Shown: positions 26,231-34,887 of the stretch, in pieces
Layout of the letters: each line of letters starts with the position of its first letter
Position numbering within the stretch: the first letter of the stretch is position 1
Assembly (NCBI GenBank): GCA_003569365.1
Contig: BGOS01000011.1
Coordinates: forward strand, 1 to 64,000
Origin: Anaerolineaceae bacterium
Lineage (GTDB): Bacteria > Chloroflexota > Anaerolineae > Anaerolineales > UBA11657
DNA length: 64,000 nt
Reading direction: 5' to 3'
The notes under the pieces: model-generated
What the model saw: the letters and a program-made list of their open reading frames with translations, nothing else
What the model was told of the DNA's origin: nothing
Databases searched by the model: none
Program-made: the position numbers and the translations under genes

Positions 26231-27232
26231 ATGACCGGGCTGCTCTTTCGCCGCTTTATTTGGTTCTTCCCTGTAATAATTGTTATATCCCTGATTACAT
26301 TTGCTTTGATGAAGCTGGCGCCGGGCGGACCGTGGGACCGCGACGCCGAAAGCAAACAGGTGGATCCGCGCACCCAAAAGCTGCTGGACCAGCGCTTTGG
26401 TTTGGACCGGCCGCTGCCCGAGCAGTACCTGCGCTACATGGTCGGCTACATAAATGCCAAAGGCAGCTTTGAATGCGGTGTGGTTTGCGGCAATCTGGGG
26501 CCATCGTACCGGCAGCGCGGCAAGAATGTGCAGGATATTTTTTTTGGCGTGCCGGAAGGTGACGGGCGCAACTTCTTTCACTCCAAGTTTGGCTATTCGC
26601 TGCGTTTGGGCTTGCTTTCAATGAGCTTTGCAGTGTTTGTTGGCATTCCAATGGGGGTGATTTCTGCATTGCGCCACAACACCAGTGTGGACTACCTCAT
26701 CACACTCGTCACCAATGTTGGTGTGGCGGTGCCGAGTTTTGTGGTGGCATTTTTTGCCATCATCGTGCTCGCGGTCGGGCTGCATCTCATTCCGGTGGTG
26801 CAAAAATCCTGGAGCGGCATCACGCCTTGGATTGTGCCCGCGATGGTGTTTGGTTTTGGCACGCTGGCGCAAACTGCGCGCTTCACACGCAGCGCAATGC
26901 TGGAGGTGATGAGCCAGGAATTCATCCGCGCCGCGCGCTCCAAGGGCTTGGGCGAGCGGGTGGTGATCTGGAAACACACGGTGCGCAACATGCTCATCCC
27001 GGTTGTCACCAATCTGGGCCCGGCGCTGGTGGGCCTCATCACCGGCTCAATTGTGATCGAAAATATTTTTGGCATTCCCGGCATCGGGCGCGATTTTGTG
27101 CTGTCCATTGGCAACCGGGATTACCCCCTGATTATGGGTACGACGCTGCTGTACGCTGTGCTGATTGTGCTGGGCAACCTGAGCGTGGATCTGCTCTACG
27201 GGCTGATTGACCCGCGCGTGCGCAGCGAGTAG
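26231..27232 (+). CDS. ABC transporter permease, DppB/OppB type, 333 aa
   Basis: This is an integral membrane subunit of a dipeptide/oligopeptide importer. It begins with the conserved N-terminal helix (FRRFIWFFPVIIVISLITFA) and the APGGPWD motif of DppB-type permeases. The EAA loop that contacts the ATPase is EFIRAARSKGLGERVVIWKH. It ends VDLLYGLIDPRVRSE, the normal family end. ATG 26231 follows the hairpin. The second permease starts 9 bases after the stop. No ATPase gene is attached here, so the ATPases at 33.8-35.9 kb may serve both systems (inference). Confidence 0.92.
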   Translation: MTGLLFRRFIWFFPVIIVISLITFALMKLAPGGPWDRDAESKQVDPRTQKLLDQRFGLDRPLPEQYLRYMVGYINAKGSFECGVVCGNLGPSYRQRGKNVQDIFFGVPEGDGRNFFHSKFGYSLRLGLLSMSFAVFVGIPMGVISALRHNTSVDYLITLVTNVGVAVPSFVVAFFAIIVLAVGLHLIPVVQKSWSGITPWIVPAMVFGFGTLAQTARFTRSAMLEVMSQEFIRAARSKGLGERVVIWKHTVRNMLIPVVTNLGPALVGLITGSIVIENIFGIPGIGRDFVLSIGNRDYPLIMGTTLLYAVLIVLGNLSVDLLYGLIDPRVRSE

Positions 27233-27241
27233 CTGGCGCGC

Positions 27242-28237
27242 ATGCAAACAGACGCACGCACATTGCCGGCAGCCGCGGCAGCAGAACAGCTGGCGGAGCC
27301 GCAGGGGCCAGTCTCGCGCAGCCAGTGGAGCCTTGCGTGGCGGCGCTTCCGGCGCAACCGCGCCGCACTGGTTAGCATTGCCATCATCTTGTTGTACGGG
27401 CTGGCCGGGCTCTTTGCGCCGTGGCTGGCCCCGCATAACCCGGTCAAGGACAACAGCGGCCGCGACTACGTGCCGCCCTTCTGGCGCGCGCATTCACCGG
27501 CCGGCGTGGCAGCGGACCTCACCTTTCCGCTGGGCACGGACTCGCAAGGGCGCGATGTGCTCAGCCGCATCCTGTATGGCACGCGCTCTTCGATGGTGGC
27601 CGGCTTGATGCCGGCGCTGATCATTTTGGTGATCGGATCAACGCTGGGTTTCCTTGCTGGCTGGGCCGGCGGCCTGACAGACCAACTTGTCATGCGCACA
27701 ACCGATATCTTTTATGCTTTTCCTGATGTGCTGTTTCTCATTCTTATAATGGTTACGCTGGGCTCCACTCCGCTGGGCAGACTGGGCAACGGACTGGTGC
27801 TGTTCCTTTCGGCGCTGGCGGTAGTCTCCTGGACGGGGCTGGCGCGCCTCGTTCGCGGATCGGCGCTGTCTTTGAAGAGCCTTGAGTTCATTGACGCAGC
27901 GCGCAGTTCGGGTGCATCAAATGCGCGCATCATCATGCGCCACCTGCTGCCCAACAGCCTGAGCTTGATGGTGGTGTGGGCGGCGTTTGCCGTGCCGCGC
28001 CTGATTATTGCCGAGGCCATCCTGGGTTATCTGGGGCTGGGATTGCGCCCCTCCATCACCGGCAAAGAATTCTTTGTCACCAGCTGGGGCCGCCTTTTCC
28101 TTGAAGCCTATAGCAACGTGGCCAGCCAGCCGGACTTTCTGCTTGTGCTTTCGCTCGTTGTCTCCGTGTTCGTCATCTCCTTTACATTTTTGGGAGATGG
28201 CTTGCGCGACGCGCTTGACCCCCGCCAAAAACGTTAG
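27242..28237 (+). CDS. ABC transporter permease, DppC/OppC type, 331 aa
   Basis: This is the partner permease of the upstream DppB-type subunit. SLAWRRFRRNRAALVSIAII is the OppC N-terminal region. FPLGTDSQGRDVLSRILYGT is the signature of DppC-type permeases. The EAA loop is LEFIDAARSSGASNARIIMRH, with helices around it, and GDGLRDALDPRQKR is the standard C-terminus. Start ATG 27242. An LD-carboxypeptidase gene follows 57 bases later. Confidence 0.92.
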   Translation: MQTDARTLPAAAAAEQLAEPQGPVSRSQWSLAWRRFRRNRAALVSIAIILLYGLAGLFAPWLAPHNPVKDNSGRDYVPPFWRAHSPAGVAADLTFPLGTDSQGRDVLSRILYGTRSSMVAGLMPALIILVIGSTLGFLAGWAGGLTDQLVMRTTDIFYAFPDVLFLILIMVTLGSTPLGRLGNGLVLFLSALAVVSWTGLARLVRGSALSLKSLEFIDAARSSGASNARIIMRHLLPNSLSLMVVWAAFAVPRLIIAEAILGYLGLGLRPSITGKEFFVTSWGRLFLEAYSNVASQPDFLLVLSLVVSVFVISFTFLGDGLRDALDPRQKR

Positions 28238-28294
28238 CTGCGTGTACAGTGCCGGCGCCCGCTGCGCGCAGCCGCGCGCGTGGCTTGCCGCGCT

Positions 28295-29278
28295 ATGAGC
28301 GCTGCCACAACGCGCCAGATTCCACCCGCACTTAAGCCGGGGGATTGCGTGGCCTTTGTGGCGCCCGCCAAACCGGTTGCGCCCGCAGCCTTGGAATCCG
28401 CTGTGGCCCTCTTGCAAAGCTGGCAGCTAAGCAGCACCATGCGCTGGCTGCCGGCAGCTGCGCGCGGCTATCTGGCGGGCGAGAGTGATGCAGCGCGCGC
28501 TGCCGCCCTGCAGGGTGCGCTGCTGGATCCGCAGGTGCAGGCGCTGTGGTGCGCGCGCGGCGGCTACGGCACCACGCGCCTGCTGCCGCTGCTGGACTGG
28601 CAGCGCCTGCGCCGCGAAGCAACCTGCAAAATTGTGACGGGCTACAGCGACATTACCGCCTTGCATCAGGCGCTGGCGCTGGAGCTGGGCTGGGTCAGCT
28701 TTCATGGCCCGGTGGCGGCGCTGGCCGTGCTCGGCGCGGAGGCGCCGGACTTTACGCGCAGTCATTTGCACCGGGCGTGGACGCAGCGCACACCCCTGGG
28801 CGCGCTGCCCGTGCCAGCTGCCGCGCAGGGCTGGCAGCAGCCGGTGCAGGTAGTGTGCAGCGGCAGTGGCCACGGCCCGCTTGTGGGCGGCAACCTGAGC
28901 CTGCTGGCTGCCCTCAGCGGCACGCGCTGGCAGCTGCGCAGCAGCGGCGCGCTGCTGCTGCTGGAGGACGTGGATGAGGCGCCGTATCGCATTGACCGCA
29001 TGCTCACCCAGCTGCTGCAGGCGGGCAGCCTGTCCGGCTGCAGCGGCGTGGTGTTTGGTGCATCGCCCGCGTGCGAGCAGGCGGCCAGCCCCGCCGCTTC
29101 GCTGTCGCTGCTGGAAGTGCTGCAGGATTTACTGGCGCCGCTGCAGGTGCCGGTTGTGTACGGCTGGCCCGTTGGCCACACGGCCCACCAATGGACACTG
29201 CCGTTGGGCACCGATGCTACTTTGGTGGCAGCACCTGGCCAGGCAAGCCTGGCTGTTACCGCGGGCGCGGTGTCTTGA
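28295..29278 (+). CDS. LD-carboxypeptidase (peptidase family S66), 327 aa
   Basis: This is a serine peptidase of the LdcA/MccF family, which cleaves the terminal D-alanine from muropeptide tetrapeptides or related amide bonds. The nucleophile elbow is GYSDIT in KIVTGYSDITALHQ. RGGYGTTRLLPLLDW and GGNLSLLAALSGT are family motifs. ILL-type LLLLEDVDEAPYRIDRML carries the catalytic Glu region, and WPVGHTAHQWTLPLG the His. Together with peptide permeases directly upstream it suggests uptake and recycling of murein peptides (inference). ATG 28295 is used rather than the TTG at 28280. Confidence 0.88.
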   Translation: MSAATTRQIPPALKPGDCVAFVAPAKPVAPAALESAVALLQSWQLSSTMRWLPAAARGYLAGESDAARAAALQGALLDPQVQALWCARGGYGTTRLLPLLDWQRLRREATCKIVTGYSDITALHQALALELGWVSFHGPVAALAVLGAEAPDFTRSHLHRAWTQRTPLGALPVPAAAQGWQQPVQVVCSGSGHGPLVGGNLSLLAALSGTRWQLRSSGALLLLEDVDEAPYRIDRMLTQLLQAGSLSGCSGVVFGASPACEQAASPAASLSLLEVLQDLLAPLQVPVVYGWPVGHTAHQWTLPLGTDATLVAAPGQASLAVTAGAVS

Positions 29279-29303
29279 GTGCGCGGCCACGCCGTGCTAT
29301 AGT
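29275..29303 (+). promoter_or_regulatory. Promoter of the second peptide-transport operon
   Basis: TTGAGT (29275-29280) and TATAGT (29298-29303) have 17-bp spacing, a good match. The -35 overlaps the stop of the LD-carboxypeptidase gene. The leader to the ATG at 29440 is about 130 bases. No known riboswitch was recognised in it. Confidence 0.55.
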
Positions 29304-29439
29304 TAAAAGTGTAAATTCATCCGCTTTCGGGCGGCCAATAGCAATTAGTTCAGAAGGAGTATCTGCCCCCGCCTAATCCAACTAATAGTTTGTCCCAATC
29401 CAACCAGCGTTTCCGTTTCACGAATATAGGAGAAGTATC

Positions 29440-31398
29440 ATGAAGAGTTCAAATCGGATTTCCATCCTGCTAGCCTGCACCACAGTGGCGGCGCTTGTGC
29501 TGGGCGCCTGCCAGCCACAGATTGTTGAGAAAGAAGTGGTCGTAACGCAGATCGTTGAGAAGACCGTTGAGAAAGAAAAGATTGTAGAAAAAGAAAAAAT
29601 AGTTGAGGTGACGAAGGAGGCTTTCACCACGCCGCACCCGATTCTGGGTGAATTGATGGTGCGCCAGGCAATTGCCCATTGCACCAACCGGCCGGAGGTA
29701 ATTGCCTCCGTGTACGGCTGGCTGGATGACAAAGCCGCTATTCTGATGGATACCAACATCCCCACCAGCCATTGGGCATACACCAAGCCAAAGGTGCAGT
29801 ACGCTTTTGATGTTGCCAAGGGCGGGGCGTTGTTGGATGAGGCCGGCTGGAAACTCGGCGAAGGCGCCAGCTACCGCGCAGATGCGGATGGCAACGAGCT
29901 TGCATTGCGCTTCACGACCACAAGTGCCCAGTTCCGCCAAACGTGGGCTGCCGTATTTGAGGCGGACATGAAGGCCTGTGGCATCCGCGTGGTGCGCTTG
30001 CACGCGCCGGCCTCGTGGTGGTTCGGTGATACCACCGGCCTTGCGCGGCGCGATTACGAGCTGGGTGCTTTTGCCTGGGTTGGCGATGCTGACCCCGGTG
30101 GCCAGTCTTTGTATGCCTGTGACAAGATCCCGCTGCCAAGCAATGGCTGGGAAGGCCAGAACGGGATGGGCTGGTGCAATGAAGCGGCAAGCAACGCCAT
30201 CAAAGCTGCCAACAACACGCTGGACCGCGCAGAGCGCGTCAAGCAGTATGCGCTCTTCCAGGAAATGTTTGCGGCCGACATGCCAAGCCTGCCGATGTTT
30301 AACCGGGTGGAGGTGAACGCCACCGCCAAAGATCTGGCTGCCTTTGACCCGCGCCCCGGGCAGCCGTACCCCACCTATAACATTGCGGACTGGGAGCGCC
30401 CCGGCGAAACAACCCTGGTCCTGGCGCTTTCTCAGGAACCGGCTTCGCTTTTCACACTGGTGGAGAACGCTTTTGTGGCTAGTTTGGCCAGCTCCTTGAT
30501 TAACGGTGTTGGCATCACCAGCTTGGACTATGACTTCGCAGCCAATCTCTACTTTAAAGAACTGCCTACACTGGAAAACAAGGGCGCCTTGCTGGTGGCG
30601 GCGGATGTGAAGGACGGCGACAAAGTTGTCAACGCCAAGGGCGACGTGGTGGAACTAAAGAGCGGTGAAATGATCCGCGTGGTGGACGCTGCCGGCGACC
30701 TGCCGCTGTACGGCGATATAAAGCTCAAGGAGATTGAGTACACGGGCGGCGGTGCCAAGATGCCACAAATGACAATGAGCTGGACGCTTGAGAGCGGCCT
30801 CAAGTGGTCGGATGGCAATCCGCTGGTGGCGGCAGATATTGAGCTGGCGTCGAAAATTACGTGTGACCCGGAATCGGGCGCGACTGATTTCACGGTTTGC
30901 GAACGCACGGCCAAGGAAACTTTCGGGGACACCGCATACAGCATCGCGCTGATGCCGGGCTATACCCCGCCGCTTTACTTTTCGATTGGACCGGGCTGGT
31001 ACCCGGCGCACCGCAAGTTGAGCGACGGCCGCAAGCTGGCGGATGTGCCGGCCAAAGAGTGGACAACGCTGCCGGAGATTGCGGAAAGCCCGATCGGACT
31101 GGGACCGTACACCATCACAAAGTGGGAGAAGGGTGTTTCCATGTCCTTCGCCGCCAACCCCAACTTTTATAAGGGCAAGCCCAAGACTTCTAACATTACG
31201 ATCAAGATTGTGCAGGACACCAACCAGGCGGTGGCGCAGCTGCTGACCGGTGAGGTGGATGTGGTGTTTGGCGAGACGCTGGGTGCCGGCGAGGAAGTGG
31301 CCACTGTGAAGGCGGCTGCGGACAAAGGCGATGTGAAGGTCTTCTTCACCCCCAGCGCCACGTGGGAGCACGTCGACTTCAACTTCAACACCAAGTAA
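29440..31398 (+). CDS. Circularly permuted family-5 solute-binding lipoprotein, 652 aa
   Basis: The lipoprotein signal ends at LGAC with QPQIVEKEVVVTQIVEK and a Val-Glu-Lys linker. The halves of the fold are then in reversed order compared with the family. Residues about 61-320 are the normal C-terminal half: HPILGELMVRQAIAHCTNR (core block at residues 74-84), GGALLDEAGWKLGEG, YELGAFAWVGDADPGG, MFAADMPSLPMFNRVE. Residues about 326-652 are the normal N-terminal half: LVLALSQEPASLFTLVENAF, LKWSDGNPLVAADIELA (455 on), GLGPYTITKWEKG, VAQLLTGEVDVVFG, ending THVDF-like WEHVDFNFNTK. Nothing essential appears lost. It is first gene of a complete importer operon. The ligand is unknown. Confidence 0.88.
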   Translation: MKSSNRISILLACTTVAALVLGACQPQIVEKEVVVTQIVEKTVEKEKIVEKEKIVEVTKEAFTTPHPILGELMVRQAIAHCTNRPEVIASVYGWLDDKAAILMDTNIPTSHWAYTKPKVQYAFDVAKGGALLDEAGWKLGEGASYRADADGNELALRFTTTSAQFRQTWAAVFEADMKACGIRVVRLHAPASWWFGDTTGLARRDYELGAFAWVGDADPGGQSLYACDKIPLPSNGWEGQNGMGWCNEAASNAIKAANNTLDRAERVKQYALFQEMFAADMPSLPMFNRVEVNATAKDLAAFDPRPGQPYPTYNIADWERPGETTLVLALSQEPASLFTLVENAFVASLASSLINGVGITSLDYDFAANLYFKELPTLENKGALLVAADVKDGDKVVNAKGDVVELKSGEMIRVVDAAGDLPLYGDIKLKEIEYTGGGAKMPQMTMSWTLESGLKWSDGNPLVAADIELASKITCDPESGATDFTVCERTAKETFGDTAYSIALMPGYTPPLYFSIGPGWYPAHRKLSDGRKLADVPAKEWTTLPEIAESPIGLGPYTITKWEKGVSMSFAANPNFYKGKPKTSNITIKIVQDTNQAVAQLLTGEVDVVFGETLGAGEEVATVKAAADKGDVKVFFTPSATWEHVDFNFNTK

Positions 31399-31431
31399 CG
31401 CGCGAGTTACCTTTTACCTTTGATGAAACGG

Positions 31432-31459
31432 CGGGGGGCGGCTAGCGGGCTGCCCCCCG
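31432..31459 (+). terminator. GC-rich hairpin between binding protein and permease
   Basis: An 8-bp all-GC stem (31432-31439 with 31452-31459) with a 12-base loop lies 34 bases after the binding-protein stop. There is no T-run, so partial termination or 3'-end protection of the binding-protein mRNA is more likely than full termination. It mirrors the hairpin at 26177. Confidence 0.5.
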
Positions 31460-31490
31460 TCCCGCGCCGTATGCGCGCCTTGCCCTGTGA

Positions 31491-32687
31491 ATGACTAATT
31501 ACCTGATCCGCCGCAGCGCCCAGATGCTGGTGGTGCTGTTTTTTTCCGCACTGGCGTCCTATGCTTTGCTGAGCGCGGCTCCCGGCGGGCCGCTGCAGGG
31601 TTTGCTGCAGCAAACGCAATCCAGCACCCGCAAAATTGACAAGGAAGACATCGCGCGCATTCGCGCGCAATTTGAACTGGACCTGTACTTTTCTGTGCGC
31701 TTCACCCGCTGGCTGGTGGGCGTGCCGCGCGGCCCGCTTTCCATTGGTGGCCGCGGGCTGCTGGGGGACGTGGTGGTGGGCTGCCGCATTCCGATTGAGG
31801 CCGTGGTGCGCAGCGGCGGCGAAGACACGCTGCAGACCGTGGGCTGCGAGCAGTACGTTTATATGCGCGATCTGGCCGGCCGCCGCACCAGCCGCGGCAT
31901 CATTGTGGGCGACTTTGGCAACTCGTGGGCCATCCTGCGCGACCGCCCGGTATCAGAACTGATTTGGTCGCGTTTGCCGCGCACCCTCGAGCTGCAAATT
32001 GCGGCCACGCTGATCTCGCTGCTGATCGGCGTGCCGCTGGGCCTGTATTCGGCGGTGCGCCAATACTCGCGCTTTGACTACATTGCAACCACCGGCTCGT
32101 TCATCGGGTCGTCCATGCCAACTTTTTTCTTTGGCCTGATTCTGATTCTGGTTTTTTCAATTCTGTTCAAGCGCGCGGGCTGGGCGTATCTGCCGCCGGG
32201 TGATGCGGCCGGCGTGCGCGCGTACACCATGCCGCTGCTGGGCCGGGTGGAAGCGCAGAGCCTGCTCGACCAGACGCTGCGCATGATCATGCCTGTTACC
32301 GTGCTGGTGCTTGTGAGTGTGGCCGGCTGGAGCCGCTACGTGCGCGCCAGCATGCTGGAGGTGCTGCGCATGGATTATGTGCGCACGGCGCGCAGCAAGG
32401 GCGTGCGAGAGCGCCTTGTGATTATTCGCCACGCCATGCGCAACGCTCTGATCCCCTTCATCACGATTGTTGTGTTTGCGCTGCCGGGTGCTTTTGGCGG
32501 TGCCGTCATCACAGAAACGGTTTTCAACTGGCCGGGCATGGGGCGCCTGTTTGTGGATGCGCTTGGCCGCAATGACTATCCTGTGACCATGGCAATCCTG
32601 CTGATATCGGCTGTGCTGACCGTGCTGGCCACGCTGCTTTCAGATGTGCTTTATACCGTGGTGGATCCACGCATTCGCGTTAGTTAG
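31491..32687 (+). CDS. ABC transporter permease, DppB/OppB type, 398 aa
   Basis: NYLIRRSAQMLVVLFFSALA and SAAPGGPL mark the start of a DppB-type permease. The protein is about 65 residues longer than the paralogue at 26231 because of an extended periplasmic loop (residues about 70-150, with cysteines in VVGCRIP and QTVGCEQYV). The EAA loop is DYVRTARSKGVRERLVIIRH, and VLYTVVDPRIRVS is the normal end. The second permease follows after 11 bases. The longer loop may fit the rearranged binding protein, but that is speculation. Confidence 0.9.
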   Translation: MTNYLIRRSAQMLVVLFFSALASYALLSAAPGGPLQGLLQQTQSSTRKIDKEDIARIRAQFELDLYFSVRFTRWLVGVPRGPLSIGGRGLLGDVVVGCRIPIEAVVRSGGEDTLQTVGCEQYVYMRDLAGRRTSRGIIVGDFGNSWAILRDRPVSELIWSRLPRTLELQIAATLISLLIGVPLGLYSAVRQYSRFDYIATTGSFIGSSMPTFFFGLILILVFSILFKRAGWAYLPPGDAAGVRAYTMPLLGRVEAQSLLDQTLRMIMPVTVLVLVSVAGWSRYVRASMLEVLRMDYVRTARSKGVRERLVIIRHAMRNALIPFITIVVFALPGAFGGAVITETVFNWPGMGRLFVDALGRNDYPVTMAILLISAVLTVLATLLSDVLYTVVDPRIRVS

Positions 32688-32698
32688 GTTTACTCCAA

Positions 32699-33697
32699 AT
32701 GTCCACCACCACCCAAACTGCGCCTGTGCTGCACTCCGAGGCCATGCCGGTGGAACAAAGCCAGCTGCGGCTGATTGTGCGGCGCTTTGCGCGCCATCGC
32801 TTGGCGGTAGTCTGCAGCGCGCTGCTTGTGTCTATCTTTCTGCTGGCGGGCGCGGTCAGGGCGCTGGTGCCGTTTGACGCCACGGAGATTGAAGTGGGCA
32901 ACAGCTTTGCTGCGCCGTTTTCTGTGTCGCTCAAAGATGGCCGCACGCATTATCTGGGCACGGACCATCTGGGCCGTGACTATTGGTCGCGCATTCTATA
33001 TGCGGCGCGCATCTCGCTCACGGTTGCTGTCGTGTCGGTGATCGGCTCCACTGCGGTGGGGGCGGTGGTGGGCGCCCTGTCCGGCTATTACGGCGGTGTG
33101 CTGGACGACATCCTGATGCGCTTTGTGGAGTTTCTGCTTACCATCCCGACACTGCCAATTTTGCTGATCCTCTCGTCCATCTTGCTGCAAAGCCCAAAGG
33201 CCGTGCCCGTGCCGGACTTTATCATCAACGGACTCTCCGGATTTATGTACATCTCCGCCCTCGAGGCGCGCCAAGTGGTGATGATCATGCTGGTGCTGAT
33301 GTCGCTGGGCTGGCTGGGCATTGCGCGCCTGACGCGCGGTGTGGTGCTTTCGCTGAAGACCATGAACTTTGTGGAAGCCGCGCGCGCGGCTGGCGTTTCA
33401 AACACGCGCATCATCCTGCGCCACATGATCCCCAATGCGTTTGCGCCGCTGGTGGTATCCGCCAGCCTGGGCCTTGCCGATTATGTGATCAGCGAGGCGG
33501 CGCTGAGCTTTCTGGGTTTTGGCATCCAGGATCCCACGCCCACCTGGGGCAACATGCTCAGCTTTACCGAGAGCTATATGTTCGAGCATCCGTGGCTGCC
33601 GCTCATTCCCGGCCTGCCCATTTTCATTTGTGCGCTGGCATTTAATTATGTGGGCGACGGGCTGCGCGATGCGCTTGACCCGCGCCTGCAGTTGTAA
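32699..33697 (+). CDS. ABC transporter permease, DppC/OppC type, 332 aa
   Basis: LRLIVRRFARHRLAVVCSAL gives the OppC-type start, THYLGTDHLGRDYWSRILYA the family signature and NFVEAARAAGVSNTRIILRH the ATPase-contacting EAA loop. The end GDGLRDALDPRLQL matches the paralogue at 27242. It shares the operon with the permuted binding protein and the DppB-type permease upstream. A gap of 122 bases precedes the ATPase genes. Confidence 0.92.
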   Translation: MSTTTQTAPVLHSEAMPVEQSQLRLIVRRFARHRLAVVCSALLVSIFLLAGAVRALVPFDATEIEVGNSFAAPFSVSLKDGRTHYLGTDHLGRDYWSRILYAARISLTVAVVSVIGSTAVGAVVGALSGYYGGVLDDILMRFVEFLLTIPTLPILLILSSILLQSPKAVPVPDFIINGLSGFMYISALEARQVVMIMLVLMSLGWLGIARLTRGVVLSLKTMNFVEAARAAGVSNTRIILRHMIPNAFAPLVVSASLGLADYVISEAALSFLGFGIQDPTPTWGNMLSFTESYMFEHPWLPLIPGLPIFICALAFNYVGDGLRDALDPRLQL

Positions 33698-33819
33698 CAA
33701 TGGCGGCTGCAATCCACGCTGTCCAGGCACGTGGGCGCACCAGCCGCATCGCTGGCTGCCCCAAACCGGGCGGCTGCCTGGTGTAAAATTACGGTCTGCA
33801 GGAAACGGAGGCGCATAAA

Positions 33820-34887
33820 GTGATTTCAACAAAGACCACCAACGGTTCCGCGCCCGTCAACGGCGCTGCGGACATTGTGCTGGAGATCAAGAATCTCAAA
33901 ACGCACTTTCACACCGAGGATGGCGTGGTGAAAGCGGTGGATGGCGTGGACTTTTTTGTGAAGCGCGGCGAGGTGCTGGGCTTGGTCGGCGAGTCCGGCT
34001 GCGGCAAGAGCGTCACGTGCTTCTCCATTTTGCGCCTCGTGGGCGCGCCCGGCAAAATCCTTGATGGCGAGGTTATCTTTGAAGGGCGCGACCTGCTGCA
34101 GCTGGCGGAGCGCGACATGGTGAAGGTGCGCGGCGACCGCATCGCGATGATTTTTCAGCAGCCGCAGTCTTCATTAAACCCCGTGTTCAAGGTGGGCGAC
34201 CAGATTGCCGAATCGCTGACCACCCATCGCGGCCTCAAGTACAAGGAAGCATGGCAGCGCGCAGTGGACTTGATGGAGTTGGTGGGCATCCCGGACGCGG
34301 GCCGGCGCGCGCATTCGTATCCGCATGAGTTGTCGGGCGGCATGGCGCAGCGCGTGATGATTGCAATGGCGCTGGCGTGCGAGCCTGAGCTGCTGATTGC
34401 CGATGAGCCGACAACCGCGCTGGACGTGACCATTCAAGCGCAAATTTTGGACTTGATGCGCAGCCTGCGCTCCAAAACTAATTCCGCCATCATTCTCATC
34501 ACGCATGACTTGGGCGTGGTGGCAGAAATGTGCGAACGCGTGGCCGTCATGTACGCCGGTCAGATCATCGAGCAGACGGATGTGGAAAGCCTGTTTGACG
34601 GCCCCAAGCATCCCTACACGCAGGGGCTGATTGGTTCTGTGCCGGTGCTGGGGGAAGTGCGCGAGAAGCTGGACACCATTCCCGGCACGGTGCCGAGCCT
34701 GATTGACCTGCCGCCGGGCTGCCGGTTTGCACCGCGCTGCCGCGCGCGCACCGAGCACAATCTGGAAATATGCACGCGCGTTGAGCCCGCGCTGCATCCG
34801 GTTACCGCCGGGCACACCGTGCGCTGCTGGCTTTACCAAGAAGCTGAGGGCCACAAAGCGCCGCTGGCGCCAGGCAAGGAGCGCTAG
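33820..34887 (+). CDS. Peptide ABC transporter ATPase, DppD/OppD type, 355 aa
   Basis: This ATPase powers import. Walker A is GESGCGKS, the signature is [15 protein letters not shown], and Walker B is [12 protein letters not shown] followed by the switch His in LITHD. The C-terminal oligopeptide/dipeptide-transporter domain has the iron-sulfur-type cysteines in [13 protein letters not shown] and near the end (ICTRVEPAL). The GTG start at 33820 follows GGAGG. The stop is directly followed by the ATG of the partner ATPase, so the two are translationally coupled. Confidence 0.93.
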   Translation: MISTKTTNGSAPVNGAADIVLEIKNLKTHFHTEDGVVKAVDGVDFFVKRGEVLGLVGESGCGKSVTCFSILRLVGAPGKILDGEVIFEGRDLLQLAERDMVKVRGDRIAMIFQQPQSSLNPVFKVGDQIAESLTTHRGLKYKEAWQRAVDLMELVGIPDAGRRAHSYPHELSGGMAQRVMIAMALACEPELLIADEPTTALDVTIQAQILDLMRSLRSKTNSAIILITHDLGVVAEMCERVAVMYAGQIIEQTDVESLFDGPKHPYTQGLIGSVPVLGEVREKLDTIPGTVPSLIDLPPGCRFAPRCRARTEHNLEICTRVEPALHPVTAGHTVRCWLYQEAEGHKAPLAPGKER

